From a bacterium (GTDB lineage Bacteria; Patescibacteriota; Minisyncoccia; UBA6257; GWB1-50-10), in contig JAJZPU010000003.1 of assembly GCA_021811055.1 (NCBI GenBank), positions 1-33,399 on the forward strand: DNA of 33,399 nucleotides, in the 5' to 3' direction. Below the pieces are notes generated by a model that worked only from the letters and a program-made list of their open reading frames with translations, was not told where the DNA came from and searched no databases. Of the stretch, positions 8,644 to 20,647 are shown piece after piece. Each line of letters opens with the position of its first letter. Position 1 is the stretch's first letter. Position numbers and translations under genes: made by a program.

Positions 8644-9627
8644 ATGGCACTAGGAAGAGGACTACAATCATTGATACCGCCGCAGGACGATGCGTCCCGC
8701 GACGAGCATGAAAATCATGAAGAAATAATAGAGGAAAAGGAACGCGTCGAGGAACATCTTCCCGTGTCCCGCTATCGGAACATACGCGAAGCGATACCGC
8801 AGCTTCGGGAAACATACGCGCCGGAACGCGAACATCCGAAACAGGAATCGATATTTCAGATTGAAGTTGAAAAAATAAAACCGAATCCGTATCAGCCACG
8901 GCGGGAATTCAACACGGAAGATTTGAAGGGACTTGCACAGTCGATAAAAGAATTCGGAGTGATCCAGCCGATCACCGTTTCAAAAGTGACGAAAGAGACC
9001 GATCTGGGCACCGATGTCGAATATCAGCTCATTGCGGGAGAGCGGCGTCTTAAGGCGGCAAAAATGGTCGGATTGGAACGGATTCCCGCGATCGTAAAAA
9101 AGATCGATGCGGGAAAGGCGAAACTCGAAATAGCGCTCATAGAGAACATTCAACGGAGTGATCTGAATGCGCTCGATTCCGCGAAGGCATACGCGCGTCT
9201 GCAGGATGAATTCGGTCTCACACAACGCGAAGTCGCGGCACGCGTGGGAAAAAGCAGGGAATCGATCGCAAACACCCTCCGGCTCCTCAACTTGCCCTCG
9301 GAGATACAGGACGCGCTTTTCAATAACACCATCAACGAATCACAGGCACGCACGCTTCTTTCCATCGGGAATTCCGAGGAACAGAAACGGGCGTTTTACA
9401 ATATTATTTCGGGAAAAACCACAATGAAGGAGTTGCGCGAAAAGAAGGAAAATCCCGCCGCTGATCCGGAAGGAAAATTTTGGGAGAAAAAGCTTGAGGA
9501 AAAATTTCAGGCTCCGGTGCAGATACTCAAAAAAGGAGGAAGGGGGAAGATCGTCATTCCGTTCTATTCCCGCGAAGAAATGCAGGCACTCGTCGACAAA
9601 ATGCTCGGCGAGGATACTCTTTCGTAA
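8644..9627 (+). CDS. parB: ParB/Spo0J-like partition protein
   Basis: MALGRGLQSLIPPQ start typical of ParB; NPYQPRREFN, LIAGERRLKAAKM, IENIQRSDLNALDSAKAY, HTH. ATG 8644 preferred over the tracked 8578. Confidence 0.9.
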   Translation: MALGRGLQSLIPPQDDASRDEHENHEEIIEEKERVEEHLPVSRYRNIREAIPQLRETYAPEREHPKQESIFQIEVEKIKPNPYQPRREFNTEDLKGLAQSIKEFGVIQPITVSKVTKETDLGTDVEYQLIAGERRLKAAKMVGLERIPAIVKKIDAGKAKLEIALIENIQRSDLNALDSAKAYARLQDEFGLTQREVAARVGKSRESIANTLRLLNLPSEIQDALFNNTINESQARTLLSIGNSEEQKRAFYNIISGKTTMKELREKKENPAADPEGKFWEKKLEEKFQAPVQILKKGGRGKIVIPFYSREEMQALVDKMLGEDTLS

Positions 9628-9633
9628 GACGCA

Positions 9634-11328
9634 TCAGCGGATATATTTGAAACTCACCTCGTTTGTTCCGGGGATCGATTTCACTTTCACGAGAATTTTC
9701 CGGACTTTTTCCTGCTGTACGGCGGGACAACGAACGGTGACAATGGAATACGTGAAGCGGGGATCTATCTGGCTGTTCAGGAACACGATGTTTATCTTGA
9801 GATCCGCAAACACGCTCGTGATTTCTTTGAGATATCCCGGGCGGTCGAGATTCACGATCTTGAATTCGATGTGCTGTGGTGGCAGCGCTTTTTTTATCTT
9901 CCGGTCTTTCTCTCTTGTTACGCTCCTCAGATATTTTTTCGCCATCGAGCTTTTTACGAATCGCAGCCAGTCTTCCGAAGGTTTTTTTCCTTTTTGCGTC
10001 ATGATTTCCACAAGATCGCCGGAATGTAGTTCATAATCGATGGGCACTATTTTTCCGTTCACCCGCGCTCCGACGCACTGGTTTCCGATTTCGCTGTGAA
10101 TGTGATATGCGAAATCGACGGGTGTCGCGCCCGCGGGAAGATCGATGACGTCGTTTTTCGGAGTGACCACGAAGATACGTTCTTTGAAAAAATCCACCTT
10201 CAGGGAGTCGAGAAAGTCCTTCTGATCGGCAAAACTTTTTTGCCAGTTGCGAAGCTGTTCCACCCAGAGTAGTTCTTTTTTATTTCTTACACCGCCCCAG
10301 CTGTCTTTTTTCGCTCGGGAATCTTTTATTTGTTCGTATGCCCAGTGCGCGGCGATACCAAACTCCGCCTCTTCGTGCATTTCTTTTGTTCGTATCTGTA
10401 TTTCGGTTATTTTTCCTCCGGGCGTCGATACGGTGGTGTGGAGACTTCGGTAGCCGTTCGGTTTCGGGACGGCGACATAATCTTTGAATTTTCCGGGAAG
10501 CGGCGCCCAATGCTTATGAATGGCTCCGAGCGTGGCATAGCATTCTTCAACGGTCGTCACAATGACACGAAGCGCGACAAGATCATAGATCTTTTCGAGT
10601 TCCATATCGTTCCGGAGGAGTTTCCGATACAAGCTGTAATAACGTTTTGCCCGCGAATCGACGGAGACGGGAACGATATGCACCTCTTCGAGCATCTTCC
10701 GGAGTACCGGCTTCAGTTTTTCGGCATAGACTTCCCGTTCCTCGTATTTTTCCTTCACGGTGTCCATGAGCCACCGGTATTCGTCGGGATAGAGATAGGG
10801 GAACGCGAGGTCTTCGAGTTCGCCGCTTAATTTTTGCATACCGAGCCGGTAGGCGATCGGCGCGTAGATCTCCACCGTTTCCCAGGCGATCTCCTTCTGT
10901 TTTGTCGTCGATTTGAAAGTAAGCGTTTGCATGTTGTGCAGACGATCGGCGAGCTTCACGAGAATGACGCGGAGATCCTTGCTGAACGAGAGCACGAGCT
11001 TGCGTATATTTTCCGCATCGGGATTTTCCCCGTATTTGAATTCCTTGAGTTTCGTAAGACCGTTCACGATACCCGCAACCTCTTCACCGAATTGTTTTTC
11101 TATTTCTTTCAGGGAGTGTCCGCTGTCCTCGACGACATCATGAAGGAATGCCGCGGCGATAGAGGATTCATCGAGATGCCAATCGTGCACGAGTTTTGCG
11201 ACCGCGACCGGATGGATGATATACGGTTCGCCGCTGTCCCGCGTGACATTTCTGTGGGCATCTTCCGCGAACGAATAGGCTTTTCGTACAATACTGTTCT
11301 CCGGATATGTAGAAAGCCATTGATTCAT
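9634..11328 (-). CDS. relA: RelA/SpoT-family (p)ppGpp synthetase/hydrolase
   Basis: HD hydrolase (FLHDVVEDS), synthetase (YDLVALRVIV, PKPNGYRSLHTTV), TGS (ATPVDFAYHIHSEIG), short C-terminal ACT-like segment. Confidence 0.92.
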   Translation of the reverse strand: MNQWLSTYPENSIVRKAYSFAEDAHRNVTRDSGEPYIIHPVAVAKLVHDWHLDESSIAAAFLHDVVEDSGHSLKEIEKQFGEEVAGIVNGLTKLKEFKYGENPDAENIRKLVLSFSKDLRVILVKLADRLHNMQTLTFKSTTKQKEIAWETVEIYAPIAYRLGMQKLSGELEDLAFPYLYPDEYRWLMDTVKEKYEEREVYAEKLKPVLRKMLEEVHIVPVSVDSRAKRYYSLYRKLLRNDMELEKIYDLVALRVIVTTVEECYATLGAIHKHWAPLPGKFKDYVAVPKPNGYRSLHTTVSTPGGKITEIQIRTKEMHEEAEFGIAAHWAYEQIKDSRAKKDSWGGVRNKKELLWVEQLRNWQKSFADQKDFLDSLKVDFFKERIFVVTPKNDVIDLPAGATPVDFAYHIHSEIGNQCVGARVNGKIVPIDYELHSGDLVEIMTQKGKKPSEDWLRFVKSSMAKKYLRSVTREKDRKIKKALPPQHIEFKIVNLDRPGYLKEITSVFADLKINIVFLNSQIDPRFTYSIVTVRCPAVQQEKVRKILVKVKSIPGTNEVSFKYIR

Positions 11329-11352
11329 ACGTGTATATTTACTCTACCCCAG

Positions 11353-11380
11353 TTGACATAAATTTCAATTTCCATACAAT
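11353..11380 (+). promoter_or_regulatory. Sigma70-like promoter for groES-groEL (TTGACA-16-TACAAT)
   Basis: TTGACA 11353-11358, TACAAT 11375-11380; no CIRCE element recognised. Confidence 0.6.
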
Positions 11381-11425
11381 AAAACCGTATTGGCAATAAA
11401 AGGTCACCAGTGCTAAAATAACAAA

Positions 11426-13385
<1,960 letters not shown>

Positions 13386-13402
13386 AAAGAAAAGATGCTT
13401 TT

Positions 13403-13438
13403 AAAAAACCGCGCTCTTTAAGGAGCGTGGTTTTTTTT
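13403..13438 (+). terminator. Rho-independent terminator after groEL
   Basis: AAAACCGCGCTC-tttaag-GAGCGTGGTTTTTTTT. Confidence 0.88.
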
Positions 13439-13471
13439 GAACAAAACATTCATACTGAAAAGAAACACACT

Positions 13472-15142
13472 ATGGATACGGAAAAATATAAACCCGCGTT
13501 CGCCGGCGAACATTGGACGGAACGGGACCTTCATTATCTCGAACCATTCGCTTCAAATCCGAAAGGACTCGTCTCGACACTTTCGAATCTTCCGCCGGAA
13601 CTCGTGGGCGCGCTCTCGTCCCGCGCAAGCAGAGCGCAGGGGTCGCTGCTTCGTATATTTCTTAAGGAATATATTTACCCGATCCTTGACGGAGAAGATA
13701 GGGCGCTTGCGGAAGAACTTGACGCGGTGGTGGATTTTTTCCGCGAAAAAGGATTTAAAAACATTTTGAACAATCAGCGCGCGCAGGCATTTTACGCAAA
13801 GTGGCTTTCCCAGTACGGAGACGATTCCATCGCGCAGATGACCGGCACCCATCTCGTATTCTGGGGTATTTCACAGGTCGCGATGAAAAATATGGAAGAC
13901 AGACGTATCGGTCTCGAACCGATAGAAAAATCGACGCGATACGTGAATTTCGGAGAAAAGATAGACGGAAAATATCTTTATTACACTCCCGTTCCGGATC
14001 TTCAATCTGCCGGTCTTCTTGAGGAATATACAGGAGTCATGGATGATCTTTTCGATACGTATGTGGCGTTGCTTCCGAAACTTCTCGAATGGTTGAAAAA
14101 GAATTATGACGACAAGGAATCGGTGCTCGAAAAAAAAGCATTCGACACGCTTCGCGGACTTCTTCCTATGGCGACATTGGGACAGGTCGCGTTCCGTGGA
14201 AATGCGCAGGCATTCGAATATCTCATGAACAGGACGATGCGCCATCCGCTCGGAGAATTGCGATGGATCGCGGAAGCAATGAAAAAAGAACTCGACAAGG
14301 AAATCCCGTCGCTTTTTTTGAGACTGAACGATCCGCAGAGCGAATTCTATCAGGAGGAAGTTTCAAAACGGAGCGAACGCGTACGATCAATGTCGTCAGT
14401 TTCGGAAACTCACCATATCGAACAGGGAGAAAAACCGGCGGTGCGTCTCGTGGAATACGATACACACGCCGAGGATTCCATACTGACGGGAATATTGTAT
14501 CCGGAAAATCATATGCGGTGGGATTCGGTCCTCTCCCGGGTGAAAGAAATGAAGATGAACGAAAAGAAAAATGTCATTGCGGCATATATCGGAAAGAGGA
14601 ATGCGCGGTGGCAAAAAGTGGGAAGAGCGTTCGAAAATTCGTTCATGCGGTTCGAAATAGAAATGAACATCGGCGCTTACAGAGATCTGCAACGGCATCG
14701 GATGATGACCCAGGAGAGACAGCGTTTTACGACGCATCACGGATACGATGTCCCCAAGGAACTCGTGGATGCGGGGCTTTCCCAACCGTTCGTTGCGGCA
14801 CTCGAAAAAACGAAGGCGTTGTTTGGAAAGCTTGAAGCGATACATCCCGATCTCGCCCAATATGTCGTGCCGCTCGCGTATCGCGTCCGTTTTTACCAGT
14901 GGCAGAACGTTCGCCAGTTCTTCTGGGAAACGGAGTTGCGGACGATATCGCAGGGACATCCCGACTATCGATGGATAGAACACGAAAAATACAGGCTCGC
15001 GAAAGAGGCTTTCCCGCTCATTTCCGGATTTGTGCTTGCCGATATGAATGATTATAAAGTCGCGCGGAGAGGCACCGAAGAAAAAATTGCGGCGAAGGAG
15101 AGGGATATCGTCGAAAAACTGAAGGGAAGGGGAACCGTGTAG
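13472..15142 (+). CDS. thyX: Double-length flavin-dependent thymidylate synthase (ThyX-like, two similar halves)
   Basis: C half: FENSFMRFEIEMNIGAYRDLQRHRMMTQERQRF (RHR motif); N half has a related segment ending EKSTRYVNF. Start at ATG 13472; the tracked start 13427 lies in the groEL terminator. Confidence 0.75.
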   Translation: MDTEKYKPAFAGEHWTERDLHYLEPFASNPKGLVSTLSNLPPELVGALSSRASRAQGSLLRIFLKEYIYPILDGEDRALAEELDAVVDFFREKGFKNILNNQRAQAFYAKWLSQYGDDSIAQMTGTHLVFWGISQVAMKNMEDRRIGLEPIEKSTRYVNFGEKIDGKYLYYTPVPDLQSAGLLEEYTGVMDDLFDTYVALLPKLLEWLKKNYDDKESVLEKKAFDTLRGLLPMATLGQVAFRGNAQAFEYLMNRTMRHPLGELRWIAEAMKKELDKEIPSLFLRLNDPQSEFYQEEVSKRSERVRSMSSVSETHHIEQGEKPAVRLVEYDTHAEDSILTGILYPENHMRWDSVLSRVKEMKMNEKKNVIAAYIGKRNARWQKVGRAFENSFMRFEIEMNIGAYRDLQRHRMMTQERQRFTTHHGYDVPKELVDAGLSQPFVAALEKTKALFGKLEAIHPDLAQYVVPLAYRVRFYQWQNVRQFFWETELRTISQGHPDYRWIEHEKYRLAKEAFPLISGFVLADMNDYKVARRGTEEKIAAKERDIVEKLKGRGTV

Positions 15143-15220
15143 CGGTGCGACCCTTTTTTATTCCGTTTTTTTCGTGTATACTTGTGTGGTAAACAAAAAA
15201 GGTCAATTATTTTTTATTGT

Positions 15221-15775
15221 ATGAATATTCTCACTATAGTGCTTGTCGTTATTGCAGTGCTTCTTGTCTGGCTCATCGCCGTGTATAACGGTTTTGTAAA
15301 GCTCATAAACAGAACAAAAGAAGCGTGGTCGGATATCGAAGTCCAGTTGAAGCGGCGGTACGACCTTATCCCGAATCTCGTCGAGACGGTGAAGGGATAC
15401 GCGAAACACGAAAATGCGGCGTTCGAAAACGTCACGAAAGCGCGCGCGCAGGCGTTGGGCGCCCAATCCGTGAAGGAAAAGGAGGTGGCAGACAACATGG
15501 TGACGTCGGCATTGAAAAGCGTGTTTGCCGTCGCGGAAGCCTATCCGCAACTTCGCGCAGTCGAAAGTTTCACGAAACTCCAGGACGAACTTTCCGATAC
15601 GGAAAACAAGATACGGGCGGCACGGAGATTTTATAACGGAAATGTCCGTGATCTGAATACGAAGATAGAAATGTTCCCATACAACGTTATCGCGGGCATC
15701 TTCAATTTCGCGAAGCGAGAGTTCTTTGAGCTCGACAATGAGGCGGCAAAAGAGCCGGTAAAAGTACAGTTTTAA
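15221..15775 (+). CDS. lemA: LemA family protein
   Basis: N-terminal TM, YNGFVKLINRTKEAWSDIEVQLKRRYDLIPNLVETVKGYAKHE; start ATG 15221. Confidence 0.94.
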   Translation: MNILTIVLVVIAVLLVWLIAVYNGFVKLINRTKEAWSDIEVQLKRRYDLIPNLVETVKGYAKHENAAFENVTKARAQALGAQSVKEKEVADNMVTSALKSVFAVAEAYPQLRAVESFTKLQDELSDTENKIRAARRFYNGNVRDLNTKIEMFPYNVIAGIFNFAKREFFELDNEAAKEPVKVQF

Positions 15776-15782
15776 TATCGCC

Positions 15783-17789
15783 ATGAAAAACACCCTTCGC
15801 CATACGGGATCTCTCCCCGCGCACGGGGTGTTTTTTATATGCGTAGCGGTACTGTCGTTTTCCTTTTTTTTCCTACTCGTACACGCGGAAGAAAAAACAT
15901 ATTCGTATAAGGATATTTACACGACATTTGAAATACGGCGGGATGCGACGGTGCGGGTGGAAGAGCGACAGACCTATTCATTCGATAGCGGCGAATTTCA
16001 CGAGGGGTGGAGGGATATTCCCCTGAATGGCGTTGATGCCATTACGGACATAACCGTCGTGGACGGTGCGACGGGACGAGAACTTTCGTTTTCCGGATCA
16101 AAACTCGATAAGACGAGTCCGGAAAGTTGGGATAGATATACCACATATAAAGAGAACGGAAGGCAGATCATCGAATGGTATTACAATCTCGAAAACGCGG
16201 AAATTCCGATCGAAAGGACGTGGATACTTTCCTACACCCTTCATGGAGCGCTGCAATTCGGAACGGCATACAACAGACTGTATTGGAACGTTTTTTCGGG
16301 ATACTCGGTTCCGGTGAATTCCGCTTCGGTGAGTGTCGTCCTTCCGCAAAAATACGAAACAGGGGACACGCAGGGATTTTTTTACCGGTCCGCCATCGAG
16401 GGGGCGCGTGAACTTTTATTTTCTCCGGAAATCGCGAGATACACATTCACGGAACAGATGTTTTCTCCGAATGAATCTTTTACGGTTGATGTGGCGTGGA
16501 AGAAGGGTGTGCCGGCGATGAGCGCGTATCTGTTGGATTTTTTGAAGATGAAGTTCGGGTATGTGTTCTCGATCATCCTGATTCTTGCCGCTTTCGTATT
16601 CATGGGTGGGCATTTCTATACGGAAAAGAAAAAAGAGAAACGGACTATTATTCCCGAATACGAACCGCCGAAAGACATCCCGCCGCTCTTTGCCGAACTC
16701 GTATTGAAAGAGTCTGTCACGCCGAAAGGATTTTCCGCGACGATCGTCGATCTTGCGGTCAGAGGATATATAAAGATCATTCAGGATGAAAAAGGGATAT
16801 GGAATCGCTTTCTCGATGTTGTGCAGTCAAAAAAGAAAACGATCGCGATTATCGTCCTCGTATGTGGCGCATTTTTGGCGACACTCATCGCCGGTTCGAG
16901 AAGTTTGGATCTTTTCTCCCCGATGCTCCTCGGAGTATTCGAATTTGTTTTTCTCATCTTCCTCGTGGTCATTATTCCCGCGATGTTTTCGACAAAAAAG
17001 AAGTCTTATACGTTGAAACTTCTGAAAAGAACCGAACACGATACGAACGTACAGGAATTCGAGAAAAAATATCTTGAAGAATTGTTCGGTGAGGGAGATA
17101 CGTTCTCGCTCGAAGAATTGAAAAAAGATACGACGCGACAGCGCGAATTCTCAAAAAAGATACAGGATATACAGGATGATGCGCTGAAAGAAATGGACGA
17201 CGATACGAAGGCATTCGTGGGTGGCGGTATCCAGAAAAAGAAATATTTCACCATTGTGATTGTTGGGGCTCTTTTTCTCTTCGGATTTTCGTGGTCTCTC
17301 GGATCGAAGATATTTTCATCGAATATGTCGCTGCAGTCCTTCATCGCGGGAGTTTCGCTTGTATCTATTGGGCTCGTGCTCTGGGGTTTTTTGAAATTCG
17401 AAGCACGACTTTCGGAACACGGGATCGTATTAAAACAAAAACTTCTCGGATTTAAGATGTTTCTCGGAGTCACGGAGAAAGACAGAATGAAAACATTGAC
17501 GCCGGATCTCTTTGAAAAATATCTTCCGTACGCAATGATTTTTGGTGTCGAGAAAAAATGGGCGCATGCGTTCGAGGGAATGCATCTGCCGCCGCCCGAG
17601 TGGGTCATGATGCCGTATGCGGTCGGTGCAGTGGACGGCGCGGTCGCGAACGCATTTTCTCCCTCCGCGTTCAGCACGAGTTTCTCTTCCGCGTTCACGA
17701 GTGCCGTTTCAAGCGCGGGTGCTTCGGGGGCTGCGGGCGGAGGAAGCGCGGGAGGGGGCGGAGGCGGTGGCGGAGGAGGCGCCAGCTAG
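15783..17789 (+). CDS. DUF2207-like membrane protein
   Basis: Signal/TM N-terminus, beta-rich ectodomain, internal TMs, Gly-rich GGGSAGGGGGGGGGGAS tail; adjacent to lemA. Confidence 0.82.
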   Translation: MKNTLRHTGSLPAHGVFFICVAVLSFSFFFLLVHAEEKTYSYKDIYTTFEIRRDATVRVEERQTYSFDSGEFHEGWRDIPLNGVDAITDITVVDGATGRELSFSGSKLDKTSPESWDRYTTYKENGRQIIEWYYNLENAEIPIERTWILSYTLHGALQFGTAYNRLYWNVFSGYSVPVNSASVSVVLPQKYETGDTQGFFYRSAIEGARELLFSPEIARYTFTEQMFSPNESFTVDVAWKKGVPAMSAYLLDFLKMKFGYVFSIILILAAFVFMGGHFYTEKKKEKRTIIPEYEPPKDIPPLFAELVLKESVTPKGFSATIVDLAVRGYIKIIQDEKGIWNRFLDVVQSKKKTIAIIVLVCGAFLATLIAGSRSLDLFSPMLLGVFEFVFLIFLVVIIPAMFSTKKKSYTLKLLKRTEHDTNVQEFEKKYLEELFGEGDTFSLEELKKDTTRQREFSKKIQDIQDDALKEMDDDTKAFVGGGIQKKKYFTIVIVGALFLFGFSWSLGSKIFSSNMSLQSFIAGVSLVSIGLVLWGFLKFEARLSEHGIVLKQKLLGFKMFLGVTEKDRMKTLTPDLFEKYLPYAMIFGVEKKWAHAFEGMHLPPPEWVMMPYAVGAVDGAVANAFSPSAFSTSFSSAFTSAVSSAGASGAAGGGSAGGGGGGGGGGAS

Positions 17790-17794
17790 TATAA

Positions 17795-17873
17795 AGCACA
17801 AAGTAGTAAGTATTAAGACTTGATACAAAATGTGCGATACTGAATACTAAATACCATATACTAAATACTAATA
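17795..17873 (+). repeat. AT-rich low-complexity spacer with ACTAAATAC-type repeats
   Basis: ...gatactgaatactaaataccatatactaaatactaataatgg. Confidence 0.6.
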
Positions 17874-18779
17874 ATGGCAACGATATATACGCATCAAAGT
17901 TCGAACACGCGGAAAACCTGGTTTCTTTTCAGCGTCTTTTTTGTTGTTGTGATCGGATTAGGGTGGTTTTTTTCGCGGGTATACGGGAATGTGAACATCC
18001 TGGTTTTTGCGGTGATCTTCTCTTCAGTGATGAGTTTCGTAAGTTACTGGTATTCCGATACGATCGTGCTCCGGATGGCGAAAGCGGTGCCTGTCGATAA
18101 AAATAAGGAACCGGTACTCTGGAATATCGTCGAGAATCTTTCGATCACAGCGGGGCTTCCGATGCCGAAAGTGTACATTATGTACGAAAATGCTCCGAAC
18201 GCGTTCGCGACAGGGCGGAATCCGGAACATGGTGTTGTGGCGGTGACAACGGGTCTCCTTGAGCGGCTGAACAAGAACGAACTCGAAGGTGTCATCGCGC
18301 ACGAGCTGTCGCATATCGGCAACAAGGATACTTTTATCGCGACCGCCGTCGTCATTCTTGTCGGATTTATTTCCCTCATCTCCGATTTCTTTTTGAGAAG
18401 CACGTTTTTCGGAGGACGTGACCGCGAGGAGGGTGGAGGACAAGTACAAACGGTGCTTATGCTCGTGGGAATCGTCCTCGCGATACTTGCACCGATTGCG
18501 GCGACGCTTATGCAACTCGCGATCTCGCGAAAACGGGAATTTCTCGCCGACGCATCGGGAGCGCTTCTTACGCGATATCCGGAGGGACTGGCAAGCGCGC
18601 TTCTGAAAATTTCCGGAGATCCGACAAAACTTCGGACGGCGAACAACACCACCTCGCATCTCTGGTTCGATGATCCGCTCGACAAGCCGGGAGAACGCAC
18701 CTCATGGCTTCATAGACTCTTCATGACACATCCTCCCATAGAAGAACGCGTGAGTGCTCTGAAGGAAATGGCACGATGA
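17874..18779 (+). CDS. htpX: HtpX-like M48 zinc metalloprotease
   Basis: MPKVYIMYENAPNAFATGRNPEHGVVAVTTGLLERL; HEXXH as HELSH; multiple TMs. Confidence 0.94.
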   Translation: MATIYTHQSSNTRKTWFLFSVFFVVVIGLGWFFSRVYGNVNILVFAVIFSSVMSFVSYWYSDTIVLRMAKAVPVDKNKEPVLWNIVENLSITAGLPMPKVYIMYENAPNAFATGRNPEHGVVAVTTGLLERLNKNELEGVIAHELSHIGNKDTFIATAVVILVGFISLISDFFLRSTFFGGRDREEGGGQVQTVLMLVGIVLAILAPIAATLMQLAISRKREFLADASGALLTRYPEGLASALLKISGDPTKLRTANNTTSHLWFDDPLDKPGERTSWLHRLFMTHPPIEERVSALKEMAR

Positions 18780-18850
18780 AGGGAGAACGCATGTGAAAGA
18801 AACGGGAAGGAATCATCGTATTATAGTGTAACAGTACGCATACTTACTAT

Positions 18851-20641
18851 ATGAAAAAGGTTTTTAAAAAACTGTGGGGCTCCATCGTCGCTCATAAGAT
18901 AAGATCGGGACTCTTGATTCTCATTGTCTTTGGAGGCGGTTATTTCGTGCATGGAAAACTGTTTCCGACCGTTGAACCGACAAAATACGTGTTTGCCGCC
19001 GTGGAACGTGGCGACGTTATCGTTTCGGTGACGGGAAGCGGGCAGGTGTCGTCTTCCGACGAGATAACCATAAAACCGAAAACATCGGGCGACATCACGT
19101 GGATAGGGATAAAAAACGGACAGGAAGTGAAAACGGGAGAGACACTCTTTTCGATCGACAGTACCGATATGAGAAAAAGCATCGCCGATGCCGAAGTGTC
19201 GCTTGAAGAGGCGAGATTGAATCTCGAAAAGAGCACACAGCAGGCGCCGATCGATTATCAAAAAAAACTCCGGTCGCTTGAGAACGCGAAAGAGGATCTT
19301 TCAAAGGAATATGTGAATACGTCGAATGCGATATCGGACGCGTATCTTAAAATGCCGGCGATCATGACGAATCTCGAGAATATTCTCTATGGGACCGACA
19401 TCGGGAAAAGCACGGGACAGTGGAATGTAAGCACCTATAAGGATCTTTTCAGCCGGGAAGTGAACAGGGACACCGTTTCTTCTTTTTCCGATGTTGCGGA
19501 AAAGGAGTATAAAGACGCACGGGCGCTCTACGATGCCGCGTTCGCGAAATTCAAAACATTCACCAAGGATTCTTCGGAAGCGGACACGGAGACGTTTCTT
19601 GAAGAGACGATGGAAATGGCGGATGCCGTCGCGCGTGCCGCGAAAAGCGAAAAGAACCTCATCGATACCGTCGACGATATCGCCGAACAGGAAAAAGTGA
19701 CGTTAAATTCATATATCACGACGGCGCAAACAAATCTCAACGCGAATATCACGAGCATGAACAGTACGGTGAGCGCTCTCATTTCACAAAAAGCAGCATT
19801 GAAGAACGCGAAGGATTCCGTTCTCGATATCGAGCACGACATCGCAATACTTGAAATAAACAATCCGACCGGCGGAAATCCGATCGATCTTCAGGTGCAA
19901 AAGAACAATATCAAGAAGCAGGAATCGGATCTCGCCGATCTGAGAAAAAAACTTGTCGACTACACGGTATACGCGCCATTCTCCGGTATTATAACGACCG
20001 TCGATGTGAAAAAGGACGATTCCGTATCGACCGGCACGTCTCTTGCGACGCTTATTACGAAGCAGAAGATCGCGAAAATATCATTGAATGAGGTGGACGC
20101 GGCGAAGGTGAAATTGGGACAGAAGGCGATGCTCTCCTTCGATGCCGTCGATGGGCTTTCGGCCGCGGGAGAAGTGATAGAGATCGATACGGTGGGAACC
20201 GTTTCCCAGGGGGTCGTCACCTACAACGTGAAGATCGGATTGGATTCTTCGGATGACGGGATAAAATCCGGCATGAGCGTGAGCGCGTCCATCATCACCG
20301 ATATTCGTCAGAATGTGGTTATGGTGCCGAATGGAGCGATAAAAACGCAAAATAATTTGAATTATGTGGAAATAGCGAACGGAGTCTCGAACGCAACGAC
20401 AACATCACAAGGGGTGGTGCTCCAATCACTTCCGGAAGCGCGCGCGGTGGAGGTTGGTCTTTCGAATGATTCGATGACGGAAATAGTAAGCGGGGTCACG
20501 GAAGGAGAATATGTCGTGACAAAAACGATACTTTCCACCACGGGCACGCAAACGACGGCTCCGTCGCTCCTGCAGTCTGTCGGTGGCGCGCGTGCCACGG
20601 GAAACACAAGAAGCACGGGGGGAATACAGATCCCTCGGTAA
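18851..20641 (+). CDS. HlyD/MacA-family adaptor protein (second system)
   Basis: N-terminal TM, GSGQVSSSDEITIKPKTSGDITWIGIKNGQEVKTGETL, long coiled coil, YAPFSGIITTVDVKKDD. Confidence 0.85.
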   Translation: MKKVFKKLWGSIVAHKIRSGLLILIVFGGGYFVHGKLFPTVEPTKYVFAAVERGDVIVSVTGSGQVSSSDEITIKPKTSGDITWIGIKNGQEVKTGETLFSIDSTDMRKSIADAEVSLEEARLNLEKSTQQAPIDYQKKLRSLENAKEDLSKEYVNTSNAISDAYLKMPAIMTNLENILYGTDIGKSTGQWNVSTYKDLFSREVNRDTVSSFSDVAEKEYKDARALYDAAFAKFKTFTKDSSEADTETFLEETMEMADAVARAAKSEKNLIDTVDDIAEQEKVTLNSYITTAQTNLNANITSMNSTVSALISQKAALKNAKDSVLDIEHDIAILEINNPTGGNPIDLQVQKNNIKKQESDLADLRKKLVDYTVYAPFSGIITTVDVKKDDSVSTGTSLATLITKQKIAKISLNEVDAAKVKLGQKAMLSFDAVDGLSAAGEVIEIDTVGTVSQGVVTYNVKIGLDSSDDGIKSGMSVSASIITDIRQNVVMVPNGAIKTQNNLNYVEIANGVSNATTTSQGVVLQSLPEARAVEVGLSNDSMTEIVSGVTEGEYVVTKTILSTTGTQTTAPSLLQSVGGARATGNTRSTGGIQIPR

Positions 20642-20647
20642 GGGTAC

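Noticed and set aside
17006-17698. 230-aa minus-strand ORF over the DUF2207-like gene
   Set aside because: Shadow ORF; composition mirrors the Gly/Ala/Glu-rich sense strand.
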